64,000 nt of DNA. Origin: Prorocentrum cordatum (lineage: Eukaryota; Sar; Dinophyceae; Prorocentrales; Prorocentraceae). Below are positions 55,040 to 64,000 of the stretch, in pieces. Each line of letters starts with the position of its first letter. The first letter of the stretch is position 1. The stretch covers positions 37,501-101,500 of the forward strand of contig CAUYUJ010015723.1 of the NCBI GenBank assembly GCA_963575745.1, written 5' to 3'. The notes beneath the pieces are model-generated. The model was given only the letters and a program-made list of their open reading frames with translations, ran no database searches and was not told the origin of the DNA. A program made the position numbers and the translations under genes.

Positions 55040-55490
55040 CCCATCGCCCCTGTCAAAAAGCATTACAATGTGATCGCCTGGTGCCCGCGCAAGGTCCAGA
55101 ATTTGCCGCAACATGCATTATGTCTTGTTTTTGATTGGAATGGCGGCGGGGGCGTGGTTCCGGGTTCGACCGCGGCAGTTAATCAAGAGTTGTGATCAAG
55201 CTACCCCTCGAAGGACGGCCGTCTCGCTCTTTCTTTACCTGCATTCCGACCACATAATAGCACGCAAGTCTCAACACAGGCAGGGGGCCGCCATCGAAAA
55301 CGATCGAGAATCAATGCGAACGCCAGCCAGATAAGAATGCAACATGATCGCGGGGCGCCCGCGCATGGTCCAAGATTTGACCGCATCGTGCCTTTTGCAT
55401 TGGGACTTTTGTGACGGATTCTGGGCCTGCGCACGTGAGGCAATAGGATACCTCCGCCGTCCTTGTCAAAAGAACTATGCGATGCGGGTC
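55040..55490 (+). repeat. Two copies of a dispersed repeat (55040-55145, 55320-55490)
   Basis: Both contain CA(T)ACA(A)TG(T)GATCGC, GGCGCCCGCGCA(T/A)GGTCCA and AGA(A)TTTG. CCTGTCAAAA(A)G occurs before the first and after the second. A third copy is at about 63448-63530. Between the copies (55146-55320) no feature is recognised. Confidence 0.65.
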
Positions 55491-55745
55491 TCCCCCATAT
55501 GTGCGTCTCGTGTCATTTCCTGGCACGTCCCGCCGTCAACGTCTGGCCATGAGCGTCTGGGCGTGAGAGTGAGTCCGAGTGGACGTCGGTTACGACGACG
55601 ACAGTGGAGGCTACGATGGGGGACAGCCACGACGACAACCCACAGGCTGACAAAACAGGCGGTGAGTAGGTCTCCTCCCTTGTCATTTCTCTCACTTCTC
55701 GTCGTACCCCCTCCCGTCCCTTCCTCCCTCCTCCCTTCTCCTTCT
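55491..55745. other. Pyrimidine-rich 5' flank of LINE-D
   Basis: After about 55680 it is almost all C and T up to the spliced-leader copy. CCTTCTCCTT (55734-55743) recurs at 61687-61696, downstream of the LINE-D coding remains. Confidence 0.5.
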
Positions 55746-55767
55746 TCCGTAGCCATTTTGGCTCAAG
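55746..55767 (+). other. Dinoflagellate spliced-leader sequence (genomic relic)
   Basis: TCCGTAGCCA followed by TTTTGGCTCAAG is a 22-of-22 match to the dinoflagellate spliced leader (first base variable). It is not an SL RNA gene: the leader there is followed by a GT donor, but here the next bases are TCCGTGG. It is best read as the 5' end of a trans-spliced mRNA that was reverse-transcribed into the genome. TTTCTTTCAG at 55778-55787 could serve as a new acceptor. Confidence 0.9.
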
Positions 55768-55867
55768 TCCGTGGTGTTTCTTTCAGGAGTTGGCATTATG
55801 GCGTGGGGGAGGAGCGGCCCCCGACAGCTTGTGCTTCGCAATTGATTGCCTGTTTTTGTGCACACGT

Positions 55868-57169
55868 ATGGATATTGTAAGCGAGTTGCCCGCTAGCCAC
55901 CAGCACACATTCGTTCTCGGTCACCGCTACGGGAGGCCCGTGGCACTTTCATCTGCAGCGTCGGCCAATGGCCACAAGCAGGGGCGCCAAGCATGGGCAA
56001 GGCCTTGGTTTTGCATGCGCTGCTGGTCTCATCGGACAGGGGGCAGGTGGTGGAACAGAGCAGACCAGGACAAGCGTTCGTTGTGCAAGCAGCCCAAGTC
56101 GACGGCGCTCGCTGGCAACACAATTCGGGATAACCCCTCGTTCTCTGCAGCCAAGGCCCCGCCCAAGGCTGATCCCAAGCCCACGGCAGAGTCCAAGAGG
56201 CTGCGAAACGAGGTGGCTTCACTGCGCAAGAAGGAAGCTGTCGTTCTCAAGAACGACCTTGAGGTCTTGAGGCCATTGACGCGGTCGCTTTGCCAGCAGG
56301 ACTGCGACGCGGATGCCAGGAAGCAGTTTGGCTCTGTCACGGAGAAGCTTCAGCAGGTTGCGGATCTTCAGGGAGAGGAGTTTGATGAGCTGCGGGAGAA
56401 GTCGCGGGGGAACCAGGCCACCCGTCGTTGCCAGAGCATTCGCGGCAACGCTCTGGACACGCGACTCAAATAATTGTCGCTTCAACACGCCAAGTTTGCG
56501 CGCAAGCAAGAGCGCCAGGCAGAGGTTGTCACGGATCTCAAGCAGCTTCTGGTTGAGGCGCAAAAGGCGGTCGACCACTCGGAGAATGCGCTGCAGGCTA
56601 CTGCGAAGGGGATCGCCGACCTCGAGGCCGAGCGGTGCCAGCCCGCGGCGGGTGCGCCAATGGCTCCGCCAGGATCGGGGTCGGCATCAACGGCAGGAGA
56701 TGGCGGGCTCAAGCGTCTCATCGGCGAGGGCCTAACAAGTGAGAAGTGCGGCGAGGTGCTCAGGAGCTCCGGCGGCAGTCCTGCGCTGGCGCAGAGGTTC
56801 TACGAGTGCCTGGCAGAGGCGAAGGCCGAGGGCGAGACGCATCGCGCACGACGGAGGCGCGCGGCTGTGGAGGCCAGCAGGCATCTACATCAGCAACATC
56901 AGCAGCTGCAGCAGGCAGCCCAGCAGGCCGAGCAGGGGGCCAAGGCCGCTGAGGAGGCTGCTGAGCAGGAGAGCGCTACGAAGGAGCCGGCGTAGTGGAA
57001 GGACTGGGGGCAAGCCGTTCCCCCGGAGGCAGAGGACCCAGAGGTTTGGCGCGAGTTCTTTCGACCGGCGCAGCAGGAGGCCCCCGACGACGAGGACGAT
57101 TTGCGCGAAGCTGCGAGGCGGACAGGCGCGGTGCTCGCCTCGTTCGCCAAGCGGCGTAAGGTCGCGTAG
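55868..57169 (+). pseudogene. LINE-D ORF1 with two in-frame stops
   Basis: One frame runs from ATG 55868 to TAG 57167, about 430 residues, broken only by TAA at 56471 and TAG at 56993. Residues 47-73 contain WFCMRCWSHRTGG...SLC, a possible zinc-binding start. From about 120 onward it is heptad-like and charged (RLRNEVASLRKKEAVVLKND, FARKQERQAEVVTDLKQLL), then Gln/Ala-rich (HLHQQHQQLQQAAQQAEQGA). After the second stop it continues PEVWREFFRPAQQEAPDDED and ends AKRRKVA, a basic NLS-like tail. The role inferred from position is an RNA-binding ORF1p. Confidence 0.7.
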
Positions 57170-57359
57170 GCGGTGTAGCCTCGCAGTGTTTGCGCGGTTG
57201 TGCGCGGGCCTTTTTGTCAGCATCATGGCGCGAATCGCCACGGCCATCGCTGCGTCGTTCTTGAGTATGGCGCTCCTGTTCTGGGAGAGGAGCAGCCCGT
57301 CACGCGCGCGCAGGGGAATCGTCTTACAGCGTCGAGGTTTGGGGGTTTTCAGAATCACG

Positions 57360-58141
57360 TGAGCGAGGTTGGCCACCGTAGCGCGCGGGCGCCGGCGAGC
57401 GAGACGGGGGTTGGAGCTGGGGCGAACGGGGGCGCGGTGGTCAGGGCACCCAGGAGGGCGCAGGTCACGTCGGGCCCGCTTCTTGCTGAATCGAAAGACA
57501 CGTTGGTTCAGGAGCGAGCTGTCTCAGCCTTAGTGCACGCCTGGTTCAAGGTCGGCTTCGCGGCAGTCCCTGCGCACCCTTTTGTCAATGACGGCATGGG
57601 GCAGCGGAATGCTTGGTTGCTGGCGGCGGGGACGCGGTGCCCTTCGAAAGTTCGCGCGCTTGGACGCGGGTGGATTTCGGCAGCGGATCTCAACGTGGAT
57701 CGCAGATTGCTGGGGCCATGGGCAGCGTCGGTAGGAGGAGTGCCGGCGGTGCCTTCTGCTCCGACCTGCGTAGCGAGTACGCTTGGTACGACGGCTGATT
57801 ATATTGCCATGTCGGAGGGTTTCGCTGCGAGCTCTGGATGCGTCGAGGTTGCGGATGCGGCTGTTATTTGGCCGCATCGCCCTATGCCGATGGAGGTCAA
57901 TACTAAAGATGCGGTGGCGCGGTACAGGGTGGCCAGGCAGCCTCGTCATATTCCAGTATTGGCTCTACCTGGTTGCGGGCGGTTTCCGCGCAACTGGCAG
58001 AGTTTCCACGAGGGCGCGCGAAAGGCGACGACGGCAGAGCAGATGGCCGAGCTCTGGGACATCGCAATCCAGGCCATCGAGACCGAGCTGGTCGACAGGC
58101 ATGGCGCGCTAGGGCCGCGTGGGGCCGACTGCGAAAGCTGA
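57360..58141 (+). pseudogene. LINE-D endonuclease (C-terminal two thirds)
   Basis: The open frame to TGA 58139 reads GANGGAVVRAPRRAQVTSGP, then WISAADLNVDRRLLGPW, with Asp at 57686 and Asn at 57692 as the D-x-N pair. APTCVASTLGTTADYIAMSE carries the Asp at 57797, and VIWPHRPMPMEV the catalytic His at 57875. This is the EEP fold order of APE-type LINE endonucleases. The N-terminal N/E region is not recognised in this frame. The end (RFPRNWQSFHEGA...AELWDIAIQAIETELV) matches the usual linker. Confidence 0.7.
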
Positions 58142-58289
58142 GCTGGTGAGCATCCGGTCCGTCGGCAAAAGCTTTGAGCTGCACCTCAGCGCCGTCGGCC
58201 TCGGCCGCCGTGCGAATGCGCAGCATGGAGTGCCGCGGCCGGGCGGGCCAGGCAGTCGCGCGGCGCGCGCGCGGCGCTGTCGCCCTACA

Positions 58290-59382
58290 TCCCCAATCTC
58301 GAGGCGGACCTTGACGAGCAGCCGAGGCGTCTCAAGAGGGTGGCCAAGGTGCTGGTGGACACGGGGGCCTTCCTGTGCAGGATCAGGCGGCTCGACTCGG
58401 CGCGCGCGCACCTGGGCGCGACGACGGCAGGTTCCTTCAGGGCTGGACAAAGTGTGACAGGTGATCCGCCCACCCCAGACCTTACTGATAGAATTTTGCA
58501 TCTGGCCCAAGAGATGGAGGCCGTGATTCTAGCCAGTCAATGGGAAGCTTGGAAGACCTGGGTCCGAGATGCGAGCGCGGGGTAGGATTCGCCGAGCTGT
58601 CACTGATGAGCGGGAGGTGGGGAGTTGGACTTGTGAGTTCTGGGGTGCTGGGAAGGGAAGGAGTTCGAGCGACCCAGCTTTCGATGTGAACCTCTCAGCG
58701 GAGGCAGCCAGGGCCAAGGGTTGGCACTCTGCGACGCTGCTGATCGACATGGTCAGTTGCCATGATATGATTAAGCTGCCTGTGTTGTTCCAACTTGTTC
58801 GGCGAGTAGGTCCCATTCAGATTGGGGCGGATGGGCATCCAATCTTACATGGCCCCTCGCAAGATTGATGCGATCGCTTCGCTTTCGGAGCCGTTTGTGT
58901 CGGCCCAATGGATCCTGGCGGGGTGTCCAGCTGCCGCGTCGACCATGCTCGCGGTCCCGCTGCAGCCTGTGCGATTCGTCATCGAGAGGTTTCCTGTCCA
59001 GGCTCGCGTTCTTATGGATGATGTTTCGCCGCGCTGGTCGGGCCCCGATCCCGGGAAAGGGAAGCATGTTCTCGCTGCAGCTAGGGCGTTGCACCACCAG
59101 GTGCACCGGCTTACTGTTGCAGCCCGACGAGTCTGGAGTTGTTGCCGCGAGTCTGGCCGCATCCAAGCGCGCGCGGCCGTTGGCAAAACTCTCGGGCATG
59201 AAAGGTTTGGCGCGCGTGCAGAATTTGGGGGTTGCCTGTTTGGCAGGAAAGCTGCGCGTCAGATCGAGGCCAAGAGGCGCGATGCTCTGATCAAGCGCAA
59301 GCGCCGCGTGCAAGTTCTCAAGCAGACGGCAGGCACCAAGGTCACTGGCTTGTGGCGTGCTGGCCTGGTGCCGAGTGGATGA
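58290..59382 (+). pseudogene. LINE-D reverse transcriptase
   Basis: The linker RVAKVLVDTGAFLCRIRRLD (about 58335-58395) leads to motif A, SATLLIDMVSCHDMIKLPVL, with the Asp codon at 58746-58748. After a frameshift the next frame reads QSYMAPRKIDAIASL, then WILAGCPAAASTMLAVPL (motif B, AGCPAA) and RVLMDDVSPRWSG with both Asp codons intact (59017-59022). The C-terminal part has KTLGHERFGARAEFGGCLFG and a basic helix. The active-site residues are kept, but the frame is broken between motifs A and B. Confidence 0.8.
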
Positions 59383-59403
59383 CGCGGGGCCTCGGTCCCG
59401 GGC

Positions 59404-59862
59404 GTGACTAATTCCCTGCAGAGCCTCAGGGCTTTAGCAGGGTGGCTTATGGGGGCGGGGGGAGTGTCTCACGTGACTGGTTTCCTTTGCGCGCACAAGG
59501 CCCCCAGTTTCGACCCTGTTGTGGATGCCACCGTCCCGCTGGTTTTTAGATATTGCCGCTGGGTTTGGCATTGGAGGATGCCCGGTTCAGATCTTCGCGC
59601 GGCCTGGATGGCTGCAAATACCCGTCTCGAACCTCGTCCCCATTGGAATCGTGTCCAGGGCCCGAGGGGAGCGGTGATTCTGTCGTTGTTTAGGATTGGT
59701 TGGAGGTTGACCTCACATCATCAGCTCAGGACGGACCAAAGGGGAGTGTTTTCTCTGTTGGCCACATGCCCTTGGGATGTCAGGCTGACGCTGCGCGAGG
59801 GCATGGGTCGAGCTCAGGCCCGCCAGAGTTTTGATGCTATTCCGGAGGCCAGTGGTGATTAG
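59404..59862 (+). pseudogene. LINE-D post-RT segment
   Basis: A 152-codon frame reads RYCRWVWHWRMPGSDLRAAW and RPHWNRVQGPRGAVILSLFR with IGWRLTSHHQLRTDQRGVFS. Conserved Trp and Gly-Pro spacing resembles the region between RT and RNase H in related LINEs. It ends at TAG 59860. Confidence 0.55.
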
Positions 59863-59879
59863 CAGGTTTGGAGAAGAGC

Positions 59880-60760
59880 GGTTCGCATTGGAATCTTGGC
59901 TCTGAAGGACCCTGTCAGGCAAGGGGCTTTGAGAGCCTTGATTCGTGGCAAATTGTGCCCCCCCGCGCGCAAGCACCAATGTGGTCTCCTGGCTCGCCCC
60001 AGATGCGAATTCGGATGCGACGCAGACGGAGGGCACCTTTGGCCACCAGTGGCATGAGTGTCAGAAGGTCTGGGAGCCGAGCGAAGACCCAGACGAGGCT
60101 CAGCTCTTCCCAAACGACATACTTGAGCATGTTAAGTGGCTAAAGGACAAGGCGAAAGGTCCCCCCCCCCCCCCCCCCGCCGACTTCGACACTCTTGCGT
60201 TGGTGCATGAGGTTCCTTTCCTCCCCCTTCAGTTAGAGCCTGTCCCAGCCACATATGTTTCCCAGGAGTGGGGTGCTACTCGTTTGCCCTGGGGTTTAAA
60301 ATTTGTCACGGGTGGTTCTTGTTTGGCTAGCGGTCTACCCGAGGCGTGCCGCTGCTGGTGGGCTGTGGCCGCGTGGCCGAGCTGAGTCCTGGGGGACGGC
60401 CCATTCGGGCCATCTCCAGGCCCCTTGCTGGGGCCACCCAAACCGTTCCTCGGGCCGAGCGTTTTGCTTTGATGCAGGCCATGCGGTATGACCCGGGAGG
60501 CGTTGAATTTGTCAGTGACGCGCGCGAGGCCCAGCGCTGGAACGAACATCTGGCCATGGGATGCAGCAAGCATGCGGGCATGTGGCAATTTGTTTGAAGA
60601 TTTGTTTGCCCGGTGCGCCTATCCACGAGCGGCCGAGGGTGAGATGGGCGCCCGCTCATGGAGAACTCGACTCCCTTCTCTTCGGCGTGGACCTCGTGAG
60701 CCGAGATCGGTCTGTGCCGACGTTGGTGTTTGATTACCTCGGGGATATGGGCTGACCTTC
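59880..60760 (+). pseudogene. LINE-D zinc-knuckle-like segment and RNase H
   Basis: GTFGHQWHECQKVWEPSED (about 60030-60085) looks like the H-x3-C end of a zinc knuckle. A homopolymer of 18 C (60161-60178) lies in the following linker. RNase H begins FVTGGSCLASGLPEA with the first Asp position changed to Gly (60311). After a frameshift GATQTVPRAERFALMQAMRY has the Glu (60457) and GGVEFVSDAREAQRW the Asp (60517). A last frame gives RVRWAPAHGELDSLLFG, the C-terminal His region. Confidence 0.7.
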
Positions 60761-60940
60761 TTTGCGAAGCTAGGTGCGAACCAGCATGAGGTAGCTGGAA
60801 TTACGGTTCCTTTTCTCGGGACTCACTTTCTCTCTTTTTGTTGTTTCCTGCTCGGGCCGCGTTTTCCTTTCTCGGGCCGCTCAGTTCGTCGCCGCACAGG
60901 CTGAAGCCCCTGCCATGTCTTTGGGTCCCGCCGAAACCCG

Positions 60941-61486
60941 ATGGCGAGGCCCTCTCTGTCGATCCTCGATTACGACCTTGGGGTTGTGGAGAACGGGGGC
61001 GCGCGTTGTCCTTGGTGTCACAAGTCAGCCACATCTTCCCTCGCGCGTGCTAAGTTAGAGCAGCCAGGGGAGGCATGCGAGCCGTCGCCACTGCAATTGT
61101 ATCTCTCGGCAGTGAGAGCTGAGCGGCACAATGGTCTCGTTCCTACGGCGCGATGTGCTGCAGTTTCCTCTGCCCTTCAAGAGTTGGGCTTCACGTATGA
61201 TGGCCTGCGCGCGCAGCCCCTTGGAGCCTTCGAGTTTCGAGGTCACCTTGTCAAGCCTTCGAAAAAGGTGGCTTCTATGCCGACGCTGTGGTGCCCGCGT
61301 CTCGATCGAAGCTCTTGTCTGGAGGGGCCTGATCGCCTGGTGCCGCACCCAAGCCGAGCGCGGCTCGGTGCAGTCCTGGCGCATTGTTGCTGCGCCTTCT
61401 GGACGCGAGGCACGCTAGGGGGCGACGTGGCTAGCTGGCAGCGGCTGCGGCCACGGTGCTGTCAGCTAGCTGCCGTCGCCCCGTAG
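60941..61486 (+). CDS. LINE-D terminal open frame, function unknown
   Basis: An ATG-initiated frame of 181 codons includes GARCPWCHKSATSS (a possible C-x2-C) and LQELGFTYDGLRAQPLGAFE. It lies on the same strand directly after RNase H, so it is probably the end of ORF2 rather than a separate gene. No family is recognised. Confidence 0.35.
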   Translation: MARPSLSILDYDLGVVENGGARCPWCHKSATSSLARAKLEQPGEACEPSPLQLYLSAVRAERHNGLVPTARCAAVSSALQELGFTYDGLRAQPLGAFEFRGHLVKPSKKVASMPTLWCPRLDRSSCLEGPDRLVPHPSRARLGAVLAHCCCAFWTRGTLGGDVASWQRLRPRCCQLAAVAP

Positions 61487-61744
61487 TGGTCCTCGGCCTG
61501 TGCGCACGTGAGCTGGGCCATCGCGTCGGGAATACAGCCCGTGCCCTCCTCCTGCGTGCCAGGCTTCGTTCGACTCGGATGTTGTGCCTCGGCCTGTTCC
61601 CTTTTCTCTTCTCCCTGTTCCTGCGTCTTCTTCCTTCCGCATCCATCCTCCCTGGGGAATCCTCCCTCCTCCGTCCTGTCGACCGTCCTTCTCCTTACGT
61701 CGAAGTAATCATGGGTCTTGAAAATGGACAGGAGGCGGAGGTGC

Positions 61745-63035
61745 AAGACCGCGCGCCTCGCTCGATACATCCAAACGATATGGCACCCTGGGGTGCTGAA
61801 ACAAGCGCATCGCTTGAGACATCCTCACAATCTGCCCCGAAAGCAAAAGGAGTCTGGGCCAACAGGCGAACCGCTTGTCATCCCCACACCCTGGCCGCGA
61901 ACGGTTGCGTGAAATAATTCTTGTCGGCTCCCCTCGGGGCAAACCGCTTGAGACATCCCCACAGCCTGGCAGCGAAAGGGCCCATGAAAAACACCCTGGC
62001 GGTTCCCCCTTGGGGTGTTGAGAGCAGCAAATCGTATGGGGCATACTCACAATATATTCCACAAGCCAGCAAGTCCAAGTCATCAGCCAGGCACCCCGCA
62101 TGAGACATCCCAACAATCTGGCCGCGAACGGGCCCGTGAAATACTCCCTGGCGGTCCCCCTTTGGATGCTGAAACCAGCAACTCGCTTGAGACATCCTCA
62201 CATTCCGTTCCGAACGCAGACAAGGCCAAGCCACCACTCAGGCACATTGCTCGAGACATCCCCACATTAAAGCGCGAACGGGCATATGAAATACCCTCTG
62301 GCGGCTATCCCTTGGGGCGGTGAAGCCAGCAAATCGTTTGAGACACTTTCACACTCTGGCCCGAGAGCAGACACGTCCAAGCCACCAAATAGGAACACCG
62401 CCTGAGACATCCCCACAATCTGGCCGCGAACAAGGTCCGTGACATACCCCATGGCGGCCCCCCCCATCCAGGCGCTGAAGCGGACAAAATGCCTGAGACA
62501 TCTTCACACTCCGTATTGAAAAGTGTTCGTTTTTGTTTATTCATTGTTTTGCCGATTAGCGCAAGCCCTCGCACCCCCCCTCCCCCCCCCTATGGAGAAG
62601 ATTCGGGGTGTTTTTTCCGGCGCTTGTTTCGAGCAGGCGGAGTCTCCCCCCTAGGACGCACTGCTGCAAACAGCCGCACTTAGCAAGGGTCCGGAGCCAG
62701 ACGCCCCCTGCCCCCCCCCTCCGCCCAACGTCGAAACGCCGAATAAGAAAACGCTCACAAAACGAATACGTAAGTCCACGCCGCCAAACCGCTTCTGAGA
62801 CTTCCCCACAATCTGGCCGCGAACGGGCCCATGAAACACCCCCTGGCCCTGGCGGCCCCCCTTTGGGGTGCTGAGGCCAGCGAATCCCTGGAGGCATCCT
62901 CGCACTCTGGTCCCGAAAACAGACGCCCAGCCACCAAGCAGGCACACCGGCACACCGCCTGAGATCTCCCCACAATTTGGCCGCGAACGGACCCGTGAAA
63001 TACCCCCCTCACGGCTCCCCCGTAGGGTATTCAAA
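61745..63035 (+). repeat. 152-bp minisatellite family, second array (diverged)
   Basis: Units read CGCTTGAGACATCC(T/C)CACA, (A)ATCTGGCCGCGAACGGGC, CCGTGAAATAC(T/C)CCC, TGGCGG(C/T)CCCCCTT and GGGGTGCTGAA(A)CCAGC. About eight full units or half-units lie on both sides of a MITE-D insertion. Copies are much more diverged than at 22495. Confidence 0.85.
62512..62770. mobile_element. MITE-D copy 2, inserted in the 152-bp array
   Basis: CGTATTGAAAAGTGTTCG...TTATTC at the left is inverted as GAATAAGAAAACGCTCAC...AATACG at the right. The interior shares GACGCACTGCTGCAAACAG, GAGCCAGACGCCCCC and CCGCCCAACGTCGAAACGCC with the copy at 37008. Array units continue on either side. Confidence 0.8.
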
Positions 63036-63360
63036 CCAAGTGAGAGTGAGGCTGATTGTGAGTGAGTCTGAGTGTGGGTGGCTCTGAATGTGAGCGAGTC
63101 TTGCTTTGAATGAGAAATAAGTCTGAGCACGAGTGAGTCGGAATTCGAGTGAGTTCTGACTGTGAGCAAGGCTGAGCATGAGTGAGTCTGCGCATGAGTG
63201 AGCCGAAGTGCAAGTGAGTCTGAGTGCGAGTGAGTCTAAGTCTGAGTGAGGAAGAGGAGTATGTGAGTGAGTCTGAGTGTGAGTGAGTCTGCGCACGAAT
63301 GAGTCTGAGTATGACTGAGTCTGAGTGCGAGCGAGTCTGAGAATGAGCGACGCTGACTGA
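63036..63360 (+). repeat. GAGTGTGAGTGAGTCT 16-bp minisatellite
   Basis: About 20 degenerate units follow the 152-bp array, as at 23137. CCCCAATCTTAGGATGG (63430) after it resembles CCCCATCGTAGGATATGG (23350) after the first, so the composite has a conserved far end. A copy of the dispersed repeat at 55040 follows (63448-63530). Confidence 0.85.
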
Positions 63361-63540
63361 GGAAGAGAAGGAATTGGGGGAGGTTGACGTGTGAGGCGTG
63401 AGTCGGAGGCGCGTGAATAAGAATTGGAACCCCAATCTTAGGATGGTTGCGGAACAATGCGAAGTGATCGCGAGGCGCTCGAGCATGGTCCAAATTTCGC
63501 TCAACATGTGTATCTTGTATTGTCTTCTCTGATGAGGAAT

Positions 63541-64000
63541 GGTGGGGAGGGCTAGCACTGACCCCGATTGGCGGCCCGTCGAGCGGAGAGGCGGCGCATG
63601 TTGAGAAGGAGCATAGGCCTCCAATTGGTGGAGAACCCTCGCTCCCTCGCCCCCCTCCTGCCCCTCACCTCCGCCCGCCCCCCACCCACCCCCTCCCCCC
63701 TCCCCAAGCTCCCTCCTCCCCCCACTGCGTCTTCAGCGTAGTGCACACCCCCGGCAAGGATGCCCTCTGACATTTCTCCGCGGACCTCCGAGTTCCGAGT
63801 TCCCTCCTCCCCCAAGGCAACCGCCCGCGATGAACCAGCCTGGGCCGGCGGAGTGAGCGAAGCGATCAAGTACATGTGCCCTCCAACCCGTGGCGCTTGT
63901 AGGTATGGCGGTGGTACCCCCCCAGGGTGGAGGAGGGGCGAGGAAGAATTGGCACGCTGATCCTCTTTCGCCAAGAGGGCTGGTGAGATATGACCTCGGT
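63541..64000. other. GC-rich end of window
   Basis: C-rich at 63645-63725. GGCGGAGTGAGCGAAGCGAT (63847-63866) is the head of the 10-bp-array composite in reverse orientation, without an adjacent array. CGGACCTCCGAGTTCCGAG (63780) resembles a MITE-B end. No gene is recognised. Confidence 0.5.

Larger units (their letters stand above)
55746..61696 (+). mobile_element. LINE-D: non-LTR retrotransposon with spliced leader at its 5' end
   Basis: In order: spliced leader, ORF1 (coiled coil), APE-type endonuclease, RT with intact DD, post-RT segment, H/C zinc-knuckle-like segment, RNase H, and a 181-codon terminal frame. The architecture is that of APE-RT-RNH LINEs. It has two stops in ORF1 and at least five frame changes later. 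The 3' limit is set at the second CCTTCTCCTT, a candidate but low-complexity target duplication. No poly(A) tail is seen. Confidence 0.75.

Noticed and set aside
55746-55790. Spliced-leader RNA gene
   Set aside because: In SL RNA genes the leader is followed by a GT splice donor and an Sm-type site. Here it is followed by TCCGTGGTG and a retrotransposon ORF, so an mRNA-derived relic fits better.

Overview
The window looks like gene-poor, repeat-saturated nuclear DNA of a dinoflagellate. The strongest evidence is at 55746-55767, a perfect 22-nt copy of the dinoflagellate trans-spliced leader (TCCGTAGCCA followed by TTTTGGCTCAAG) just upstream of a degenerate non-LTR retrotransposon. High GC, long homopolymer and trinucleotide runs, and the style of the LINE-like proteins (CSWNAGG endonuclease start, APE endonuclease + RT + RNase H order) agree. 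The genus cannot be told from the sequence alone. No rRNA, tRNA, CRISPR array, bacterial operon or unbroken conventional protein gene was found.

Coding remnants come from four non-LTR retrotransposons. LINE-A (about 2880-7780, +) has an RRM-like ORF1, an endonuclease split by a TC microsatellite, and an RT with a mutated catalytic box. LINE-B (about 34400-36536, +) is an RT fragment split by a CCT microsatellite. LINE-C (36640-37862, -) is an RNase H remnant cut into three by two different short inverted-repeat elements. LINE-D (about 55746-61690, +) is the best preserved, with the spliced leader at its 5' end, a coiled-coil ORF1 with two in-frame stops, then endonuclease, RT and RNase H in different frames.

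The dominant structure is a family of composite repeats called GSE here (GGAGCTCC-satellite elements). Each carries an array of about 80-90 bp monomers with the core GGTGGAGCTCC(C)TATGGGGCC. One conserved end reads CTGGCGAAGGACCCAACCAT; a purine or GAT microsatellite sits before the other end, GGACCCAACACCACAGG-ATGGTTGGG. CCCAACCAT at one end and ATGGTTGGG at the other form a 9-bp terminal inverted repeat. Twelve copies are seen: 243-1616, 8271-10042, 12476-14663, 16061-17988, 18025-20052, 26146-26887, 28713-30025, 30036-32279, 33906-34032, 37919-38140, 51770-52496 and 54208-54986. Two pairs are in head-to-tail tandem.

Four families of short inverted-repeat elements (MITE-like) lie between them: A (GTCGGGCATGTCC ends, apparent 8-bp target duplications), B (GGAGGTCCGCGCGGAT ends), C (CAGTCGGGG ends flanked by TA) and D (CGTATT...TTATTC ends). 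Two more composite repeats occur: a 10-bp CCTCTTGGGG array with conserved head and tail (4904-5275, 23993-24826), and a 152-bp minisatellite followed by a GAGT-rich array (22495-23290, 61745-63360). The remainder is microsatellite, minisatellite and GC-rich DNA without recognisable genes. Long open frames through the 90-bp satellites and trinucleotide tracts are by-products of repeats whose period is a multiple of three.
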